Numbered from the stretch's first letter, positions 45,256 to 55,800 are shown. The stretch is DNA of 64,000 nucleotides from Chitinophaga sancti (GCF_034087045.1 NZ_CP139247.1:2630001-2694000); one strand, 5' to 3'. Numbers and translations are program-made. Notes: generated from the sequence alone by a model not told the origin.

Positions 45256-45278
45256 TAATCTTAAAGAAAGGATCAGAG

Positions 45279-46202
45279 ATGCAAGAACCAATACTCACGA
45301 CCGCAACACCTTGCAGTACAGCACCTGATGCTGCACCTGCCCCCAGGACTAAAAAACCTGATTGGCTGCGTGTCAAATTACCAATAGGAGAAAACTACAA
45401 ACAGGTGCGTAGCCTGGTAGATACCCATAAATTACATACTATCTGCGAAAGCGGAAACTGCCCTAATATGGGTGAATGCTGGGGAGCCGGTACTTCTACC
45501 TTCATGATATTAGGAAATGTATGTACACGTAGCTGCGGATTCTGTGCCGTAGCCACTGGCAGACCAGAAGCAGTTGACTGGGATGAGCCTCAGCGTGTGG
45601 CAGAAGCTATCTTTCTGATGAAGGTGAAACATGCTGTGATCACTTCCGTAGACAGGGATGAGCTGAAAGATGGTGGTTCCATCATCTGGGCCAACACCAT
45701 CAAGGCTGTAAGGTCGTTGAGCCCTGAAACTACTATGGAAACCCTGATCCCTGACTTCAGAGGCCAGTGGGAAAACCTGCAGCGTATTATCGATGTAGCA
45801 CCAGAGATAGTTTCTCATAACCTGGAAACTGTGGAGCGCCTGACAAAACAGGTGCGTATCCAGGCTAAATACCACAGAAGCCTCGAGGTGATCCGCCGTC
45901 TGAAAGACGGAGGTATGCGTACCAAGAGCGGTATCATGCTGGGTCTGGGTGAAACCAAAGAAGAAGTGATCCAGGCGATGCAGGATCTGTATGATAATGG
46001 TTGTGATGTAGTGACCCTTGGTCAATACCTGCAGCCTACACCAAAACATCTGCCTGTAATACGGTTTGTTCACCCGGATGAGTTTGCAGAGTACAGAGAG
46101 ATCGGTTACGCAATGGGACTCGATTATGTTGAATCAGGACCATTGGTAAGATCCTCCTACCATGCAGAGAAGCATATCCATAGTGGGCGGCCAAATAAAT
46201 AA
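45279..46202 (+). CDS. lipA: Lipoyl synthase
   Basis: 307 residues. Two iron-sulphur sites are clear: the auxiliary cluster motif [12 protein letters not shown] and the radical-SAM motif [20 protein letters not shown] sequence reads [14 protein letters not shown], and the C-terminal RSSYHAEKH holds the conserved Ser that ligates the auxiliary cluster. It inserts two sulphurs into octanoyl chains on GcvH and 2-oxoacid dehydrogenases. Monocistronic with its own promoter and terminator. Confidence 0.96.
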   Translation: MQEPILTTATPCSTAPDAAPAPRTKKPDWLRVKLPIGENYKQVRSLVDTHKLHTICESGNCPNMGECWGAGTSTFMILGNVCTRSCGFCAVATGRPEAVDWDEPQRVAEAIFLMKVKHAVITSVDRDELKDGGSIIWANTIKAVRSLSPETTMETLIPDFRGQWENLQRIIDVAPEIVSHNLETVERLTKQVRIQAKYHRSLEVIRRLKDGGMRTKSGIMLGLGETKEEVIQAMQDLYDNGCDVVTLGQYLQPTPKHLPVIRFVHPDEFAEYREIGYAMGLDYVESGPLVRSSYHAEKHIHSGRPNK

Positions 46203-46217
46203 CTGATCAAGTTTATT

Positions 46218-46246
46218 AAAATCCATCAGCGGTGATGGATTTTTTT
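46218..46246 (+). terminator. Intrinsic terminator after lipA
   Basis: Stem AAAATCCATCA (46218-46228) with TGATGGATTTT (46233-46243), loop GCGG, T run. Confidence 0.9.
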
Positions 46247-46680
46247 ATTTCCATCATATCTTCGCATCTCAATTGCGATTAGAATATATTTGTAAAAATA
46301 GGAGTGCATTTTATAACCAGCAGACCTTGAGTTACTATCCCAACTAATTCAACAGTTGTCAAAATAATAGACAATCTGTTGATTTATAGAGATAGAAAAT
46401 TTAATTGAATAGTTATCTTCGCAACACATTTTTCAAATTGTTTCAGGGAAATATGCGGATATTTCCCGGTATATGCCCATATATACGACCAGAACCGCAG
46501 CTTACACCTACATTACCTGCAACCTACCTGTTTGATTGTTAGTACATATTGATCTGTGCTTAGCCGGTATTGTGTGTCTTATTTAAATTCTTAATTATTA
46601 CTGCGCAAGCAAAGAACATACAGCATTATTGCTTTGTTCTACGATTGGTCTAAAGAAGAAACTGATTGTCAAAACCTTTT
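46247..46680 (+). promoter_or_regulatory. Long leader/control region of the RND efflux operon
   Basis: 434 bases without a gene. An operator-like imperfect palindrome CAACAGTTGTC / GACAATCTGTTG lies at 46350-46381. A possible -7 element TATCTTCG is at 46414-46421, without a clear -33. Then come two adjacent hairpins: GGGAAATAT (46446-46454) with ATATTTCCC (46459-46467), and GTATAT/ATATAC within 46469-46486. If transcription starts near 46428 the mRNA leader is about 250 nt. No leader peptide or known riboswitch was recognised. Confidence 0.5.
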
Positions 46681-48012
46681 ATGAAAAGAGTAATTTATCT
46701 GACCGCCTTGTTGGGAGCGGGGCTTATTAGCACCTCATCCTCTGCACAGCAGGTATCTGATTCCGTCATGCCGAAAGCGTCACTACAGGATTGTATCCAG
46801 TATGCGCTTATTCACCAACCAGTGATGAAACAAACATTGCTGGACCAGGAGATTGCGGAACATACCATCAAGAGCAAACTGGCAGACTGGTATCCCCAGT
46901 TGAATCTGGCCGCCGGCCTGAACCACTATCTGAAGTTGCAGACGTCTTATTTTAACGGTGCCGCTATCACCACTGGTGTGGAGAACACCTCTTCTGCAGC
47001 CTTTACTTTAACACAAAACCTGTTTAACAGGGATGTATTGCTGGCCAGCAGAACAGCTAAGGTTGTACGTCAACAGGCTGTGCAAAATACCACCAGCAAT
47101 CAGATCGATGTGGTATCCAATGTATCCAAAGCTTACTACGACATGCTGCTTACCAAAGCGCAGGTAGCCGTGCTGGATGAGGATATCGTGCGCCTGGAAC
47201 GTAGCCTCAAAGATGCCTACAATCAATACCAAAGCGGTATTGTAGACAAAACCGACTACAAGAGAGCCACTATTTCCCTGAACAATGCCAAAGCGCAAAA
47301 GAAAACAGGGGAAGAATCCCTGAAAGCCAAAAATGCTTTACTGAAACAGTATATGGGCTTCCCGGCAGACTCTGTACTGGATGTGAAATACGATACCATC
47401 CAAATGGCGCAGAGCATACAGCTGGATACCAACACAACCGTTACTTACCAGAACAGGATCGAGTACCAGTTACTGCAAACCCAGCGTTCACTCCTGGAAG
47501 CAGAACTACGCTATAATAAATGGGCTTATCTCCCTACTGTATCGGCATCCGGTAGTTATACCTTCGCCTACTTCAACAAGGATTTCGGGAAGTTGTACAA
47601 CAATAACTATCCTAACTCCCTGGTAGGTCTTACCGTATCGATGCCTATCTTCCAGGGTTTCAAACGCACCCATAATATCAAGATAGCTGAGCTGAACATC
47701 AAGCGTACCGACTGGGATGTAGAATCACTGAAGCAACAGATCAATACACAATATACCCAGGCAATGGCCTCTTACAAGAGTAACCTGAACGAATATTTCG
47801 TGCTCAGGGAAAACATGGATCTGGCCAAAGAGGTATACAACCTGATCGATCTGCAATACAGGGAGGGGATAAAGACCTACCTGGAAGTAATCACCGCCCA
47901 GACAGACCTCCGCTCAGCAGAGCTGAACTACTATAATGCTATGTACACTGTATTATCCAGCAAGATAGACCTGGAAGTGGCATTGGGTACTTTAACACCA
48001 TCAATTCAATAA
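46681..48012 (+). CDS. TolC family outer-membrane efflux protein
   Basis: 443 residues from the ATG at 46681; a TTG 15 bases earlier is less likely. A signal peptide (ending STSSSAQ) is followed by the two homologous outer-membrane-efflux repeats, rich in long helices: LQDCIQYALIHQPVMKQTLL, KAYYDMLLTKAQVAVLDEDI and the C-terminal LQYREGIKTYLEVITAQTDL. It forms the trimeric exit duct for the pump encoded next. First gene of the three-gene operon. Confidence 0.93.
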   Translation: MKRVIYLTALLGAGLISTSSSAQQVSDSVMPKASLQDCIQYALIHQPVMKQTLLDQEIAEHTIKSKLADWYPQLNLAAGLNHYLKLQTSYFNGAAITTGVENTSSAAFTLTQNLFNRDVLLASRTAKVVRQQAVQNTTSNQIDVVSNVSKAYYDMLLTKAQVAVLDEDIVRLERSLKDAYNQYQSGIVDKTDYKRATISLNNAKAQKKTGEESLKAKNALLKQYMGFPADSVLDVKYDTIQMAQSIQLDTNTTVTYQNRIEYQLLQTQRSLLEAELRYNKWAYLPTVSASGSYTFAYFNKDFGKLYNNNYPNSLVGLTVSMPIFQGFKRTHNIKIAELNIKRTDWDVESLKQQINTQYTQAMASYKSNLNEYFVLRENMDLAKEVYNLIDLQYREGIKTYLEVITAQTDLRSAELNYYNAMYTVLSSKIDLEVALGTLTPSIQ

Positions 48013-48067
48013 ATGATAAAACTGGCTGATTGCAACAATCAGTCATTGAAAGGACAAATATTTTCAG

Positions 48068-49219
48068 ATGAAAACAAAGCAACACATTCTCCTCATTGGC
48101 GCTACAGGTATGTTTTTTCTGGCTTCCTGTAAAGGTCCGGCACAAAAAGGTGCTATGGTAATGCCTCCAACCAAGGTAAATGTTACGGCTGCTACTATGG
48201 GACAGGCTATTTATTATGATAAATACCCGGCTACAGTGGTGGCGCTCAACCAGGTGGAACTGCGTGCGCAGGTAAGTGGTTATATCACCGGTATCTTTTT
48301 TAAAGAAGGGGAGGTCGTGCAGAAAGGAAAAGCCCTGTATGAAATAGACCGTCGTAAATATGAAGCTGCTGCTCGCCAGGCAGAAGCGAACCTGGCTAGT
48401 GCAAAAGCGACCCTGGTACGTGCACAGAAAGATGCGGACCGCTACCACGAACTGGCTAAGCAGGATGCGATTGCCCGCCAGACGCTGGACAATGCTGATG
48501 CAACACTCGAAACCAGCCGTGCAAGCGTAGCAGCCGCCGAAGCAGCATTGGCCTCTGCCCGCACTGACCTGGATTTCTCCATTATTAAAGCGCCTTTCAC
48601 TGGCCGTATTGGTATCTCCCAGGTAAAGCTGGGTGCACAGATCAGCCAGGGAACCACATTGCTGAACACCATGTCCAGCGAAAACCCGATTGCGGTTGAT
48701 TTCGTGGTAAGCGAAACTGATATTCCACGCTTTTCTGCCATGCAGGGTAAGACCATCACTCCTGGTGACTCTACCTTCCGCCTTACACTGCCAGGGGGTA
48801 CTGCATATTCTGAAAAGGGTAAGATCCTCGCTGTTGACCGTGGGGTGGATAACCAGACTGCTACCATCAAAGTACGTATCGAATTCGCGAATCCAAAAGA
48901 TGAGCTGAAAGATGGTATGAGCGCGGTACTGCAGGTATTGAATGCGCAGAGTGGTGAAAACGTGATCATTCCTTACAGAGCTGTAGTAGAACAGATGGGT
49001 GAGTTCTTTGTATTTGTAGCAAAAGATACAATCGCAGAGCAACGTAAGATCCACCTGGGCCCAAAAATGAGAGACCTCATCGTTGTTACAGATGGTCTTA
49101 AATCAGGCGAAGTGGTAGTGACGGATGGTTTCCAGCGTTTACGTGATGGTGGTACAATCGACACTTCAGGTGTACCGAAACAAACACAGCAGGCTCCGGG
49201 CCAGGCTCCTAAAAAATAA
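48068..49219 (+). CDS. RND efflux periplasmic adaptor (membrane fusion protein)
   Basis: 383 residues. A lipoprotein signal ends in LASC (Cys20 or 21), anchoring it to the inner membrane. The lipoyl half (RAQVSGYITGIFFKEGEVVQKG), an alpha-hairpin (about 100-165, Ala-rich repeats), the second lipoyl half (FSIIKAPFTGRIGISQVKLG) and beta-barrel domains follow in the AcrA order. A Pro/Gln-rich tail ends the chain. It links the pump at 49.3 kb with the TolC protein. Confidence 0.93.
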   Translation: MKTKQHILLIGATGMFFLASCKGPAQKGAMVMPPTKVNVTAATMGQAIYYDKYPATVVALNQVELRAQVSGYITGIFFKEGEVVQKGKALYEIDRRKYEAAARQAEANLASAKATLVRAQKDADRYHELAKQDAIARQTLDNADATLETSRASVAAAEAALASARTDLDFSIIKAPFTGRIGISQVKLGAQISQGTTLLNTMSSENPIAVDFVVSETDIPRFSAMQGKTITPGDSTFRLTLPGGTAYSEKGKILAVDRGVDNQTATIKVRIEFANPKDELKDGMSAVLQVLNAQSGENVIIPYRAVVEQMGEFFVFVAKDTIAEQRKIHLGPKMRDLIVVTDGLKSGEVVVTDGFQRLRDGGTIDTSGVPKQTQQAPGQAPKK

Positions 49220-49257
49220 TCATAACCAGTTTGAGTTTGAATCAATAGAAGAAGATC

Positions 49258-52200
49258 ATGATTGCAAATACTTTTATACGCAGACCAGTCACCGCGATAG
49301 TAATTTCTATCGTACTGGTGTTGGTAGGGATATTGGCGATGCTCAACCTGCCTATCGGTCAGTATCCCGAAATCTCACCTCCTACAGTGCAGGTAACAGG
49401 TACATATACTGGTGCGGATGCCCAGACCATTGAGCAGACCGTAGCGACTCCTGTGGAAGTACAGGTGAATGGTACGCCTGGTATGACCTACATGACCAGT
49501 AACAGTACGAACAGTGGTTCTATGAGCCTTACTGTAAACTTTGAAGTAGGTACTGATATCAACATTGCGGCACTGGATGTACAGAACCGCGTGGGTATCG
49601 CTCAGCCAACCCTGCCCCAGGAAGTACAACGTTTAGGTCTTACAGTAAGAAAACGTAACCCCAGTATCCTGATGCTGGTGGCATTATATTCTCCAAAGGG
49701 TTCACACGATGTAACCTTCCTGGATAACTATACGAACATTTTTATTAAAGATGCCTTGCTGCGTGCAAAAGGTGTGGGTGATATCTTCACCCGTGCGGAT
49801 GACTTTAGTATGCGTGTGTGGCTGAAGCCTGATAAGCTGGCTGAAATGAACGTATCTGCCGATGAAGTGAAAGCTGCCATCACAGAGCAGAACGCGCAGA
49901 TCGCAGCTGGTTCAGTAGGTGCACCTCCGCAAAAGGCTGGTCAGACTTACGAGTACAACATCTTTGTAAAAGGTCGTCTGGCAAATACCGAGGAGTTTGG
50001 CAATATCGTGATAAAGACCCAACCTAATAACGGTGGTATCGTGTACCTGAAAGATGTAGCCCGCGTAGAACTGGGTAAATTCAACTATACTGGTAACTCT
50101 TTTGTAGATGGTAAAAGAGCATCTTACCTGCTGGTTTACCAGGCACCAGGTAGTAACGCGATCGAAACTGCCGAGAATGTGACTACCGCTATGGAAGAGC
50201 TGAAGAAAGCTTTCCCTGCGGATGTGGATTATGTAGTACCATTCGAATCAGTATCTGTGGTAAAAGTGTCAATCCACGAAGTAGTGGAAACACTGCTTGA
50301 GGCCCTTTTACTGGTAGTGATCGTGGTGTTCCTGTTCCTGCAAAGCTGGAGGGCGACCATCATTCCGGTGTTGGCGATTCCGGTGTCTATCATTGCTACG
50401 TTTATCTTCTTTATACCACTGGGCTTTACCATCAATACCCTGACCCTGTTCGGTTTCGTACTGGCGATCGGTATCGTGGTGGATGATGCCATCGTGGTGG
50501 TGGAGGCGGTCCAGCATAATATGGACCATGAGCAGATGTCAGCGAAAGACGCCACCATACAGGCTATGAAAGAAATTTCCGGACCGGTTATCGCAATTGC
50601 GTTAATCCTGGCAGCGGTATTCGTACCAGTAGGGTTTATCCCTGGTATCGTAGGTCGTTTGTACCAGCAGTTTGCGATCACAATCGCGATCTCTGTACTG
50701 ATCTCCGCTTTCATCGCGTTGTCTCTGACACCTGCATTGTGTACGCTGATCCTGCGTCCTATGCACCTGGATAAGAATTCAAAAGGGCTCAACAAATTAT
50801 TCTATCGCTTCAACACCTGGTTTGGTCACGTGACCAGCCGTTATTCACTGGGGGTAAAGAAAAGTATCCGTTGGGCAAGATATGTGATGATCCTCCTCCT
50901 GTGTATCTGCGTAGGTGTGTTCATGTTGTTCAGATCTAAGTCTACCGGGTTCATTCCTACAGAAGATGATGGCCGTTTGTATATCACTTTTGACCTGCCG
51001 GAATCAGCTTCTACAGAGCGTACAGTAGAAGCGTTGCAGGGTATGATGCATGCTTTGGATAGTATACCGGGTATTGGTCACTATGCCGCATTGGGAGGTT
51101 TGAACGTAATCAGCTTTGCGACCAAGTCAAACAGTGCGACCATCTTCGTACAGCTGAAACCATGGGATGACAGAAAGTCTAAGGAAACCCAAATCCAGGC
51201 AATTGCAGCTAACATACAGGCAAAATTATCCCGTTGGAAACAGGCATCTGTTTTAGTAATTCAGCCACCGGCTATTCCGGGGCTGGGTAGTACAGCAGGT
51301 TTCTCATTTATCCTGGAGCAACGTAGTGGTGATCCTGATATCAAGGCATTTGAAGGGGTATTGCAGAAGTTTACTGCTGCGATTAACCAACGGCCGGAAA
51401 TAGCAAGGGGCTTCTCCTTCTTTACCGCACGTACACCGGGTTATCAGTTGGATATAGACCGTGAAAGAGCGAAGAAGATGGGTGTATCTATTTCTTCTAT
51501 TGCTACGGCGTTGTCCACTTATATGGGTAGCTCCTATGTAAATGACTTCACCATATACGGCCGTAACTTCCGTGTACTCACACAGGCTGATTCCAGCTAT
51601 CGTGGTGATATTAAGGATCTGAGCCAGATGTTTGTGAAGAATACAAACGGAGATATGGTGCCATTGAGTGCTGTTACTAATTATAAAGTGACAGAAACTG
51701 CGCCGGTAATCTCCCACTATAACCTGTTCCGTTCTGCGGAAATAAATGGTGCTCCTAATCCTGGTTATAGTAGTGGTGATGCGATCAATGCACTGAAAGA
51801 AGTAGCTGCACAGGTATTGCCTGAAGGGTATGGATATGAGTTCTCTGGTCTGAGCCGTGAGGAGTTGTTGTCTGGTAGTAAGACGGTGTACATCTTTGCA
51901 CTGTCTATCGTATTCGTATTCCTCTTCCTGGCGGCGTTGTATGAGAGCTGGTCTGTACCGTTCTCCGTACTGTTGGCGGTGCCGATAGGTGCGTTTGGTG
52001 CGATCCTCACGCTTACCTTCCTGCCAAAGATCAGTAATAACGTATATGCACAGATTGGTTTGATCACATTAATTGGTTTGTCGGCGAAAAATGCGATCCT
52101 GATTGTGGAGTTTGCGAAAGAGCGTGTAGATAGAGGGATGGAACTGGTAACGGCAACGGTAGAAGCGGCGAAGTTGCGTCTGCGTCCGATCATCATGACT

Positions 52201-52434
52201 TCTCTGGCGTTCCTGTTGGGTATTTTGCCGCTGGTGCTGGCTACTGGTGCGGGTGCGGAATCACGTAAGACGATGGGCTGGACTGTATTGGGTGGTATGT
52301 TTACCGCTACCTTCCTGGCAATCTTTATTGTACCAGTGTTGTTTGTAACGATTACAAGACTGGCTTATGGTAAGGAAAAGCTAAAAGAGATGCAGGATAG
52401 CTACAAGGTGATGCAGGACCATATGGATGTGTAA
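49258..52434 (+). CDS. RND multidrug efflux permease (AcrB/HAE1 family)
   Basis: 1058 residues, the family length. It starts FIRRPVTAIVISIVLVLVG and repeats the RND fold: twelve expected membrane helices and two large periplasmic loops. Helix 4 has the proton-relay Asp pair in AIGIVVDDAIVVVEAVQHN; the late LIGLSAKNAILIVEFAKE matches helix 10. QYPEISPPTVQVTGTYTGADAQTIEQTV is typical of AcrB. It exports hydrophobic toxic compounds driven by protons. Confidence 0.95.
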   Translation: MIANTFIRRPVTAIVISIVLVLVGILAMLNLPIGQYPEISPPTVQVTGTYTGADAQTIEQTVATPVEVQVNGTPGMTYMTSNSTNSGSMSLTVNFEVGTDINIAALDVQNRVGIAQPTLPQEVQRLGLTVRKRNPSILMLVALYSPKGSHDVTFLDNYTNIFIKDALLRAKGVGDIFTRADDFSMRVWLKPDKLAEMNVSADEVKAAITEQNAQIAAGSVGAPPQKAGQTYEYNIFVKGRLANTEEFGNIVIKTQPNNGGIVYLKDVARVELGKFNYTGNSFVDGKRASYLLVYQAPGSNAIETAENVTTAMEELKKAFPADVDYVVPFESVSVVKVSIHEVVETLLEALLLVVIVVFLFLQSWRATIIPVLAIPVSIIATFIFFIPLGFTINTLTLFGFVLAIGIVVDDAIVVVEAVQHNMDHEQMSAKDATIQAMKEISGPVIAIALILAAVFVPVGFIPGIVGRLYQQFAITIAISVLISAFIALSLTPALCTLILRPMHLDKNSKGLNKLFYRFNTWFGHVTSRYSLGVKKSIRWARYVMILLLCICVGVFMLFRSKSTGFIPTEDDGRLYITFDLPESASTERTVEALQGMMHALDSIPGIGHYAALGGLNVISFATKSNSATIFVQLKPWDDRKSKETQIQAIAANIQAKLSRWKQASVLVIQPPAIPGLGSTAGFSFILEQRSGDPDIKAFEGVLQKFTAAINQRPEIARGFSFFTARTPGYQLDIDRERAKKMGVSISSIATALSTYMGSSYVNDFTIYGRNFRVLTQADSSYRGDIKDLSQMFVKNTNGDMVPLSAVTNYKVTETAPVISHYNLFRSAEINGAPNPGYSSGDAINALKEVAAQVLPEGYGYEFSGLSREELLSGSKTVYIFALSIVFVFLFLAALYESWSVPFSVLLAVPIGAFGAILTLTFLPKISNNVYAQIGLITLIGLSAKNAILIVEFAKERVDRGMELVTATVEAAKLRLRPIIMTSLAFLLGILPLVLATGAGAESRKTMGWTVLGGMFTATFLAIFIVPVLFVTITRLAYGKEKLKEMQDSYKVMQDHMDV

Positions 52435-52462
52435 GAAAAAATAGCCGGATAGCTAAATAAAA

Positions 52463-52488
52463 AAAGCCCGCTCAATTGAGCGGGCTTT
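52463..52488. terminator. Palindromic terminator after the RND operon
   Basis: A perfect 26-bp palindrome, AAAGCCCGCTCA joined to TGAGCGGGCTTT through AT, flanked by A and T runs; also serves the minus-strand gene ending at 52495. Confidence 0.88.
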
Positions 52489-52494
52489 AACATT

Positions 52495-52905
52495 TTACTT
52501 ACCAATCACTTGTCTGTAGTATAGCAAAATGGCTAACAGGGACAGGGCAATCGAGGATAGAAAGAATATCAGGAATATTTTCCATCCTATATGAACAGTT
52601 ATTTTATTTGCTGGTGGCTCCACATCTGTATACACCTTACTTTGCGCACGGGATGACACGTTTGCTTGCCTGGCCGCCTCTTCCAGTGCAATTCGCTGCA
52701 TGAGAGCAGTTTTGATATATGCTGGAGGCATTGGTGCATCTTTAAATGCGGCCCGCTCCATACGACGTTCTACTTCTTCCATTTCAGTATGTAATTCAGG
52801 AAAAATGTTCAAATGAATGTGCAAGTCTTCCTCCTCTTCCATGGTGGTAAATCCAAGGAAGTGTTTTTCGATTAGGCCATCTGATATGTAACGCTCGTAT
52901 TCCAT
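52495..52905 (-). CDS. Orphan anti-sigma-like single-pass membrane protein
   Basis: 136 residues from the ATG at 52905. Residues 1-75 resemble the RskA-type anti-sigma N-terminus: MEYERYISDGLIEKHFLGF, then EEEEDLHIHLNIFPELHTEM and the MPPAYIKTALMQRI helix. A polar linker leads to one membrane helix (about 108-130, KIFLIFFLSSIALSLLAILL) and only about six residues remain outside. No sigma gene is adjacent and there is no extracytoplasmic domain. The anti-sigma role is inferred from pattern only. Confidence 0.6.
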   Translation of the reverse strand: MEYERYISDGLIEKHFLGFTTMEEEEDLHIHLNIFPELHTEMEEVERRMERAAFKDAPMPPAYIKTALMQRIALEEAARQANVSSRAQSKVYTDVEPPANKITVHIGWKIFLIFFLSSIALSLLAILLYYRQVIGK

Positions 52906-53112
52906 ATACTTATTAAGGTTTTCTCTCAAGTTAACATGTCATCCACTCAAAGGATGGAGAATAAGCAATTTTCCACGGCTTTGCTAAGGTGATAAAAATG
53001 TCAGACAAAAAGTTGTCCAAATTAGTGAAATAAGAAAAACCTCAAAAAAAATTTAGATCAAGGGTCCATTATCCCCGTTATAGGTATATATAAATGATTA
53101 TAATGTGTTCCC

Positions 53113-55800
53113 CTAGTTATTTTTCTTCTTGAAAATGTTACCTATTCCCTTTACCGCCTCTTTTCCAGCATTCTTCAAATCTTCCGTTTTGTTCGAAGTA
53201 TTAGCACTCGTTGTATCCTTCTTTCCTCCCATCAGCTGCTTGGTCAGCTCTTCTTTGGCTGCTTCTTTTACGGTGGTCACCGCCTGCTTCTTTACGGATT
53301 GTAAGGTATCTGTGATCGCTGTTTTTACTGTATCTACCTTATTTTTTACTAAACCAGCAGCTTGATCTTTCAGGTTATTTACCGTATTACCCGTAGTTTC
53401 CTGCAAGTTAGTTTTATATGTTGGTTTTAAAATATTTCCTCCCAATAAAACATTCAAATGAATACTATCACTTACGTTTACGGGTATACCTTTATTACTG
53501 GCCTGGGTGACAAGGCTGGTGATCAGGGCATCGCCCTGTTTGCCAATCACACTTCTTGGCAGAGTCATCAACATAGTATAATCCAGTGACTGGTCAAAGC
53601 CATGTGAACCACCAACCTGCATGTGCATACCATTAAAATTCACTGTGAAAGGATTGATTTTCACTCTTCCGTCTTCAAAATAGAAGTATGTTTTCAGGTC
53701 TTTCAGTGAAAGGTTTTTTAGTGCAGTTACATTCAGTGTATTTGCCAACTGGTCTACTACACCAAATTTCTGCAATGCGCCTTCCAGTACCAGCAGGTTA
53801 CCATCCCCGTTCAGGCTGCTCATTACCGGCATCATATCTTTGCCCAGCTGCCCTTTCAGGCTCAATTGAGAAGTGACCTTACCGCTAATAAATTGGGCGA
53901 TCGGCATTAATTTCTGTACTGTATTGAAGGATTTAAATGCCTGCTGAATATCTATCTGCTGTACATTGTAAGCCATGCTGATATCAGGTGTATTGGGATT
54001 TGTTTTGGTGCTGTAAGTACCATTTACTTCCATAGTACCCTGCATAGCATTGGCTTTTACCTGTTGCATGGTAACGGTTTGATCTTTTACGAGCAGTGCA
54101 CCGGTTACATTAGTCAGGTCTAGTTTGTCATAATGTACTTTATCTGCTGTAGCGTTCAGGCTCAGGTTCAGGTTTGCAGGTACGGCAAATGGTGCGCTGA
54201 GTGTATCCGTAGTAGTGGAAGTCGTTGTTTCTGTGCCCATCCATTTATCCAGATCGATCTGATCGGCTTTCACAGTCAGGTTACCATCCAATGGCTCGTT
54301 TTTGAAAGCATAGGCCAGCATGTTATTCACCGCACCATTGGCTTTGAAATTCGTACCCATGTACTGACCATCGAATGATTCGATTGTCACATTCTTAGGA
54401 TTGAATTTCATGGAGAGGTTATTCACCTTCACGCCATCCGGATAGTCTTTGCTTCGGTACAGGAGGTTGGTCACCAGGATGCTGCCTGCTGCATAGAAAC
54501 GATCGTATTGTTGCTTTTCGATCGCGCTCATATTGCCTTTGGCACTTACGTCTGCATCGACGATACCACTGAGTGCAGTTCCTTCTTCCAGTTTTACAAA
54601 CTCGGTTACTTTAGACAGGTCCAGGCTACCTTTGGCAGCACCATCCACATACATATCAGATACCGGCGTTTTTACCAGCAGGCGCAGGTCCAGCGGGGTA
54701 TTGTCCATATCCAGGTGAGCAGATGGCATGTCTACAGTCGTATGATCAGGCACACCGTCAGGATTGCTGACCTTCAGGGCGATCTGTATATTCTTTACTG
54801 GTTTTGGCAGATCAGGATATTGGAAGAATCCATCTTTTACATTCAGGTTGAGGCCAAATGCCGGCATCTGTGTAGCACTGTAAGTACCTTTTACAAAGCC
54901 GTCAAATGATGCAGTACCCGAAGTTTTGATCTTATCAAAGTCTGTCATGAAGATGGCTGGTACCAGTGAAAGGATGTCTTTGAACTGGGTGGAAGGTGCC
55001 TTCATGCTCAGGTCCATGCCATAAGTGCTATCATTTACCAGTGTAAAAGAACCCTGTGCAGTGAGCTGCAGGTTATTCAGACTGGCTTTAGCCTGCTGGA
55101 TGGTATACGTGCTGGTTTTGTTATCTACCCTGATGTCTGCATCCATTTTGGTATGGGTACGCAGCAGGTAGGGGATGAGGCCATAGCGGAAAGTGATGGC
55201 TTCTGCTTCGGTGCTCGTACTGAGGGTAAAGAGATCCTGTGTGAAATCTCCTTTGCCTGAGTGATCCAGGTTTTCGATGATGAGTCCCATATCTCCCTGG
55301 CGGTCAGTATACTCGATATACGCATCTTCGATTTTGTACTGTTGCAGGCTCATAGAAAACTTAGTCGCAGCAGTATCTGCTGGATTGGCCTGTGCAGTAT
55401 CTGGTTTGGTAATGTCCCAGTTGGCTTTACCTTCTTTGTTGATGATGGCGTGAATGCGTGGCGTCTCGATATTGATGTTGTAGATATCGTAGGTTTCGCC
55501 TTTGATTACGCTCATCAGGTTCAGTGCCACATCGATTTTTTTCACGGAGATGAGGGTATCGCCAACAAAAGGTGCGCGATTTACTACCTGCAGGTCTTCC
55601 AATGCCACCGCAAGGCGGGGGAAGTGCCTGATCAGACTGATATCAACATCTTTGAAGTCAACGTCCGCCTCCAACTGTTTATTCAATTCAGTTTTTACGA
55701 TGGACATAATCTTTCCCTTGAACAGGAAAGGAATGGCAATTGCTGCAGCTATTAATACGAACAGCAATATACCGGTTACTTTCAGGATCTTCTTTAACAT
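53113..55800 (-). CDS. AsmA family protein
   Basis: 895 residues. An N-terminal membrane helix (about 7-28) is followed by the AsmA N-terminal pattern KTELNKQLEADVDFKDVDIS and long repeating beta-strands of the AsmA/TamB bridge type, with FSLTL-like PIAQFISGKVTSQLSLKGQLG. The AsmA C-terminal domain includes NTLNVTALKNLSLKDLKTYF. A tail rich in Lys, Thr and Ala (about 815-895) is probably helical. Such proteins bridge inner and outer membranes and move phospholipids; exact role here unproven. Confidence 0.85.
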   Translation of the reverse strand: MLKKILKVTGILLFVLIAAAIAIPFLFKGKIMSIVKTELNKQLEADVDFKDVDISLIRHFPRLAVALEDLQVVNRAPFVGDTLISVKKIDVALNLMSVIKGETYDIYNINIETPRIHAIINKEGKANWDITKPDTAQANPADTAATKFSMSLQQYKIEDAYIEYTDRQGDMGLIIENLDHSGKGDFTQDLFTLSTSTEAEAITFRYGLIPYLLRTHTKMDADIRVDNKTSTYTIQQAKASLNNLQLTAQGSFTLVNDSTYGMDLSMKAPSTQFKDILSLVPAIFMTDFDKIKTSGTASFDGFVKGTYSATQMPAFGLNLNVKDGFFQYPDLPKPVKNIQIALKVSNPDGVPDHTTVDMPSAHLDMDNTPLDLRLLVKTPVSDMYVDGAAKGSLDLSKVTEFVKLEEGTALSGIVDADVSAKGNMSAIEKQQYDRFYAAGSILVTNLLYRSKDYPDGVKVNNLSMKFNPKNVTIESFDGQYMGTNFKANGAVNNMLAYAFKNEPLDGNLTVKADQIDLDKWMGTETTTSTTTDTLSAPFAVPANLNLSLNATADKVHYDKLDLTNVTGALLVKDQTVTMQQVKANAMQGTMEVNGTYSTKTNPNTPDISMAYNVQQIDIQQAFKSFNTVQKLMPIAQFISGKVTSQLSLKGQLGKDMMPVMSSLNGDGNLLVLEGALQKFGVVDQLANTLNVTALKNLSLKDLKTYFYFEDGRVKINPFTVNFNGMHMQVGGSHGFDQSLDYTMLMTLPRSVIGKQGDALITSLVTQASNKGIPVNVSDSIHLNVLLGGNILKPTYKTNLQETTGNTVNNLKDQAAGLVKNKVDTVKTAITDTLQSVKKQAVTTVKEAAKEELTKQLMGGKKDTTSANTSNKTEDLKNAGKEAVKGIGNIFKKKNN

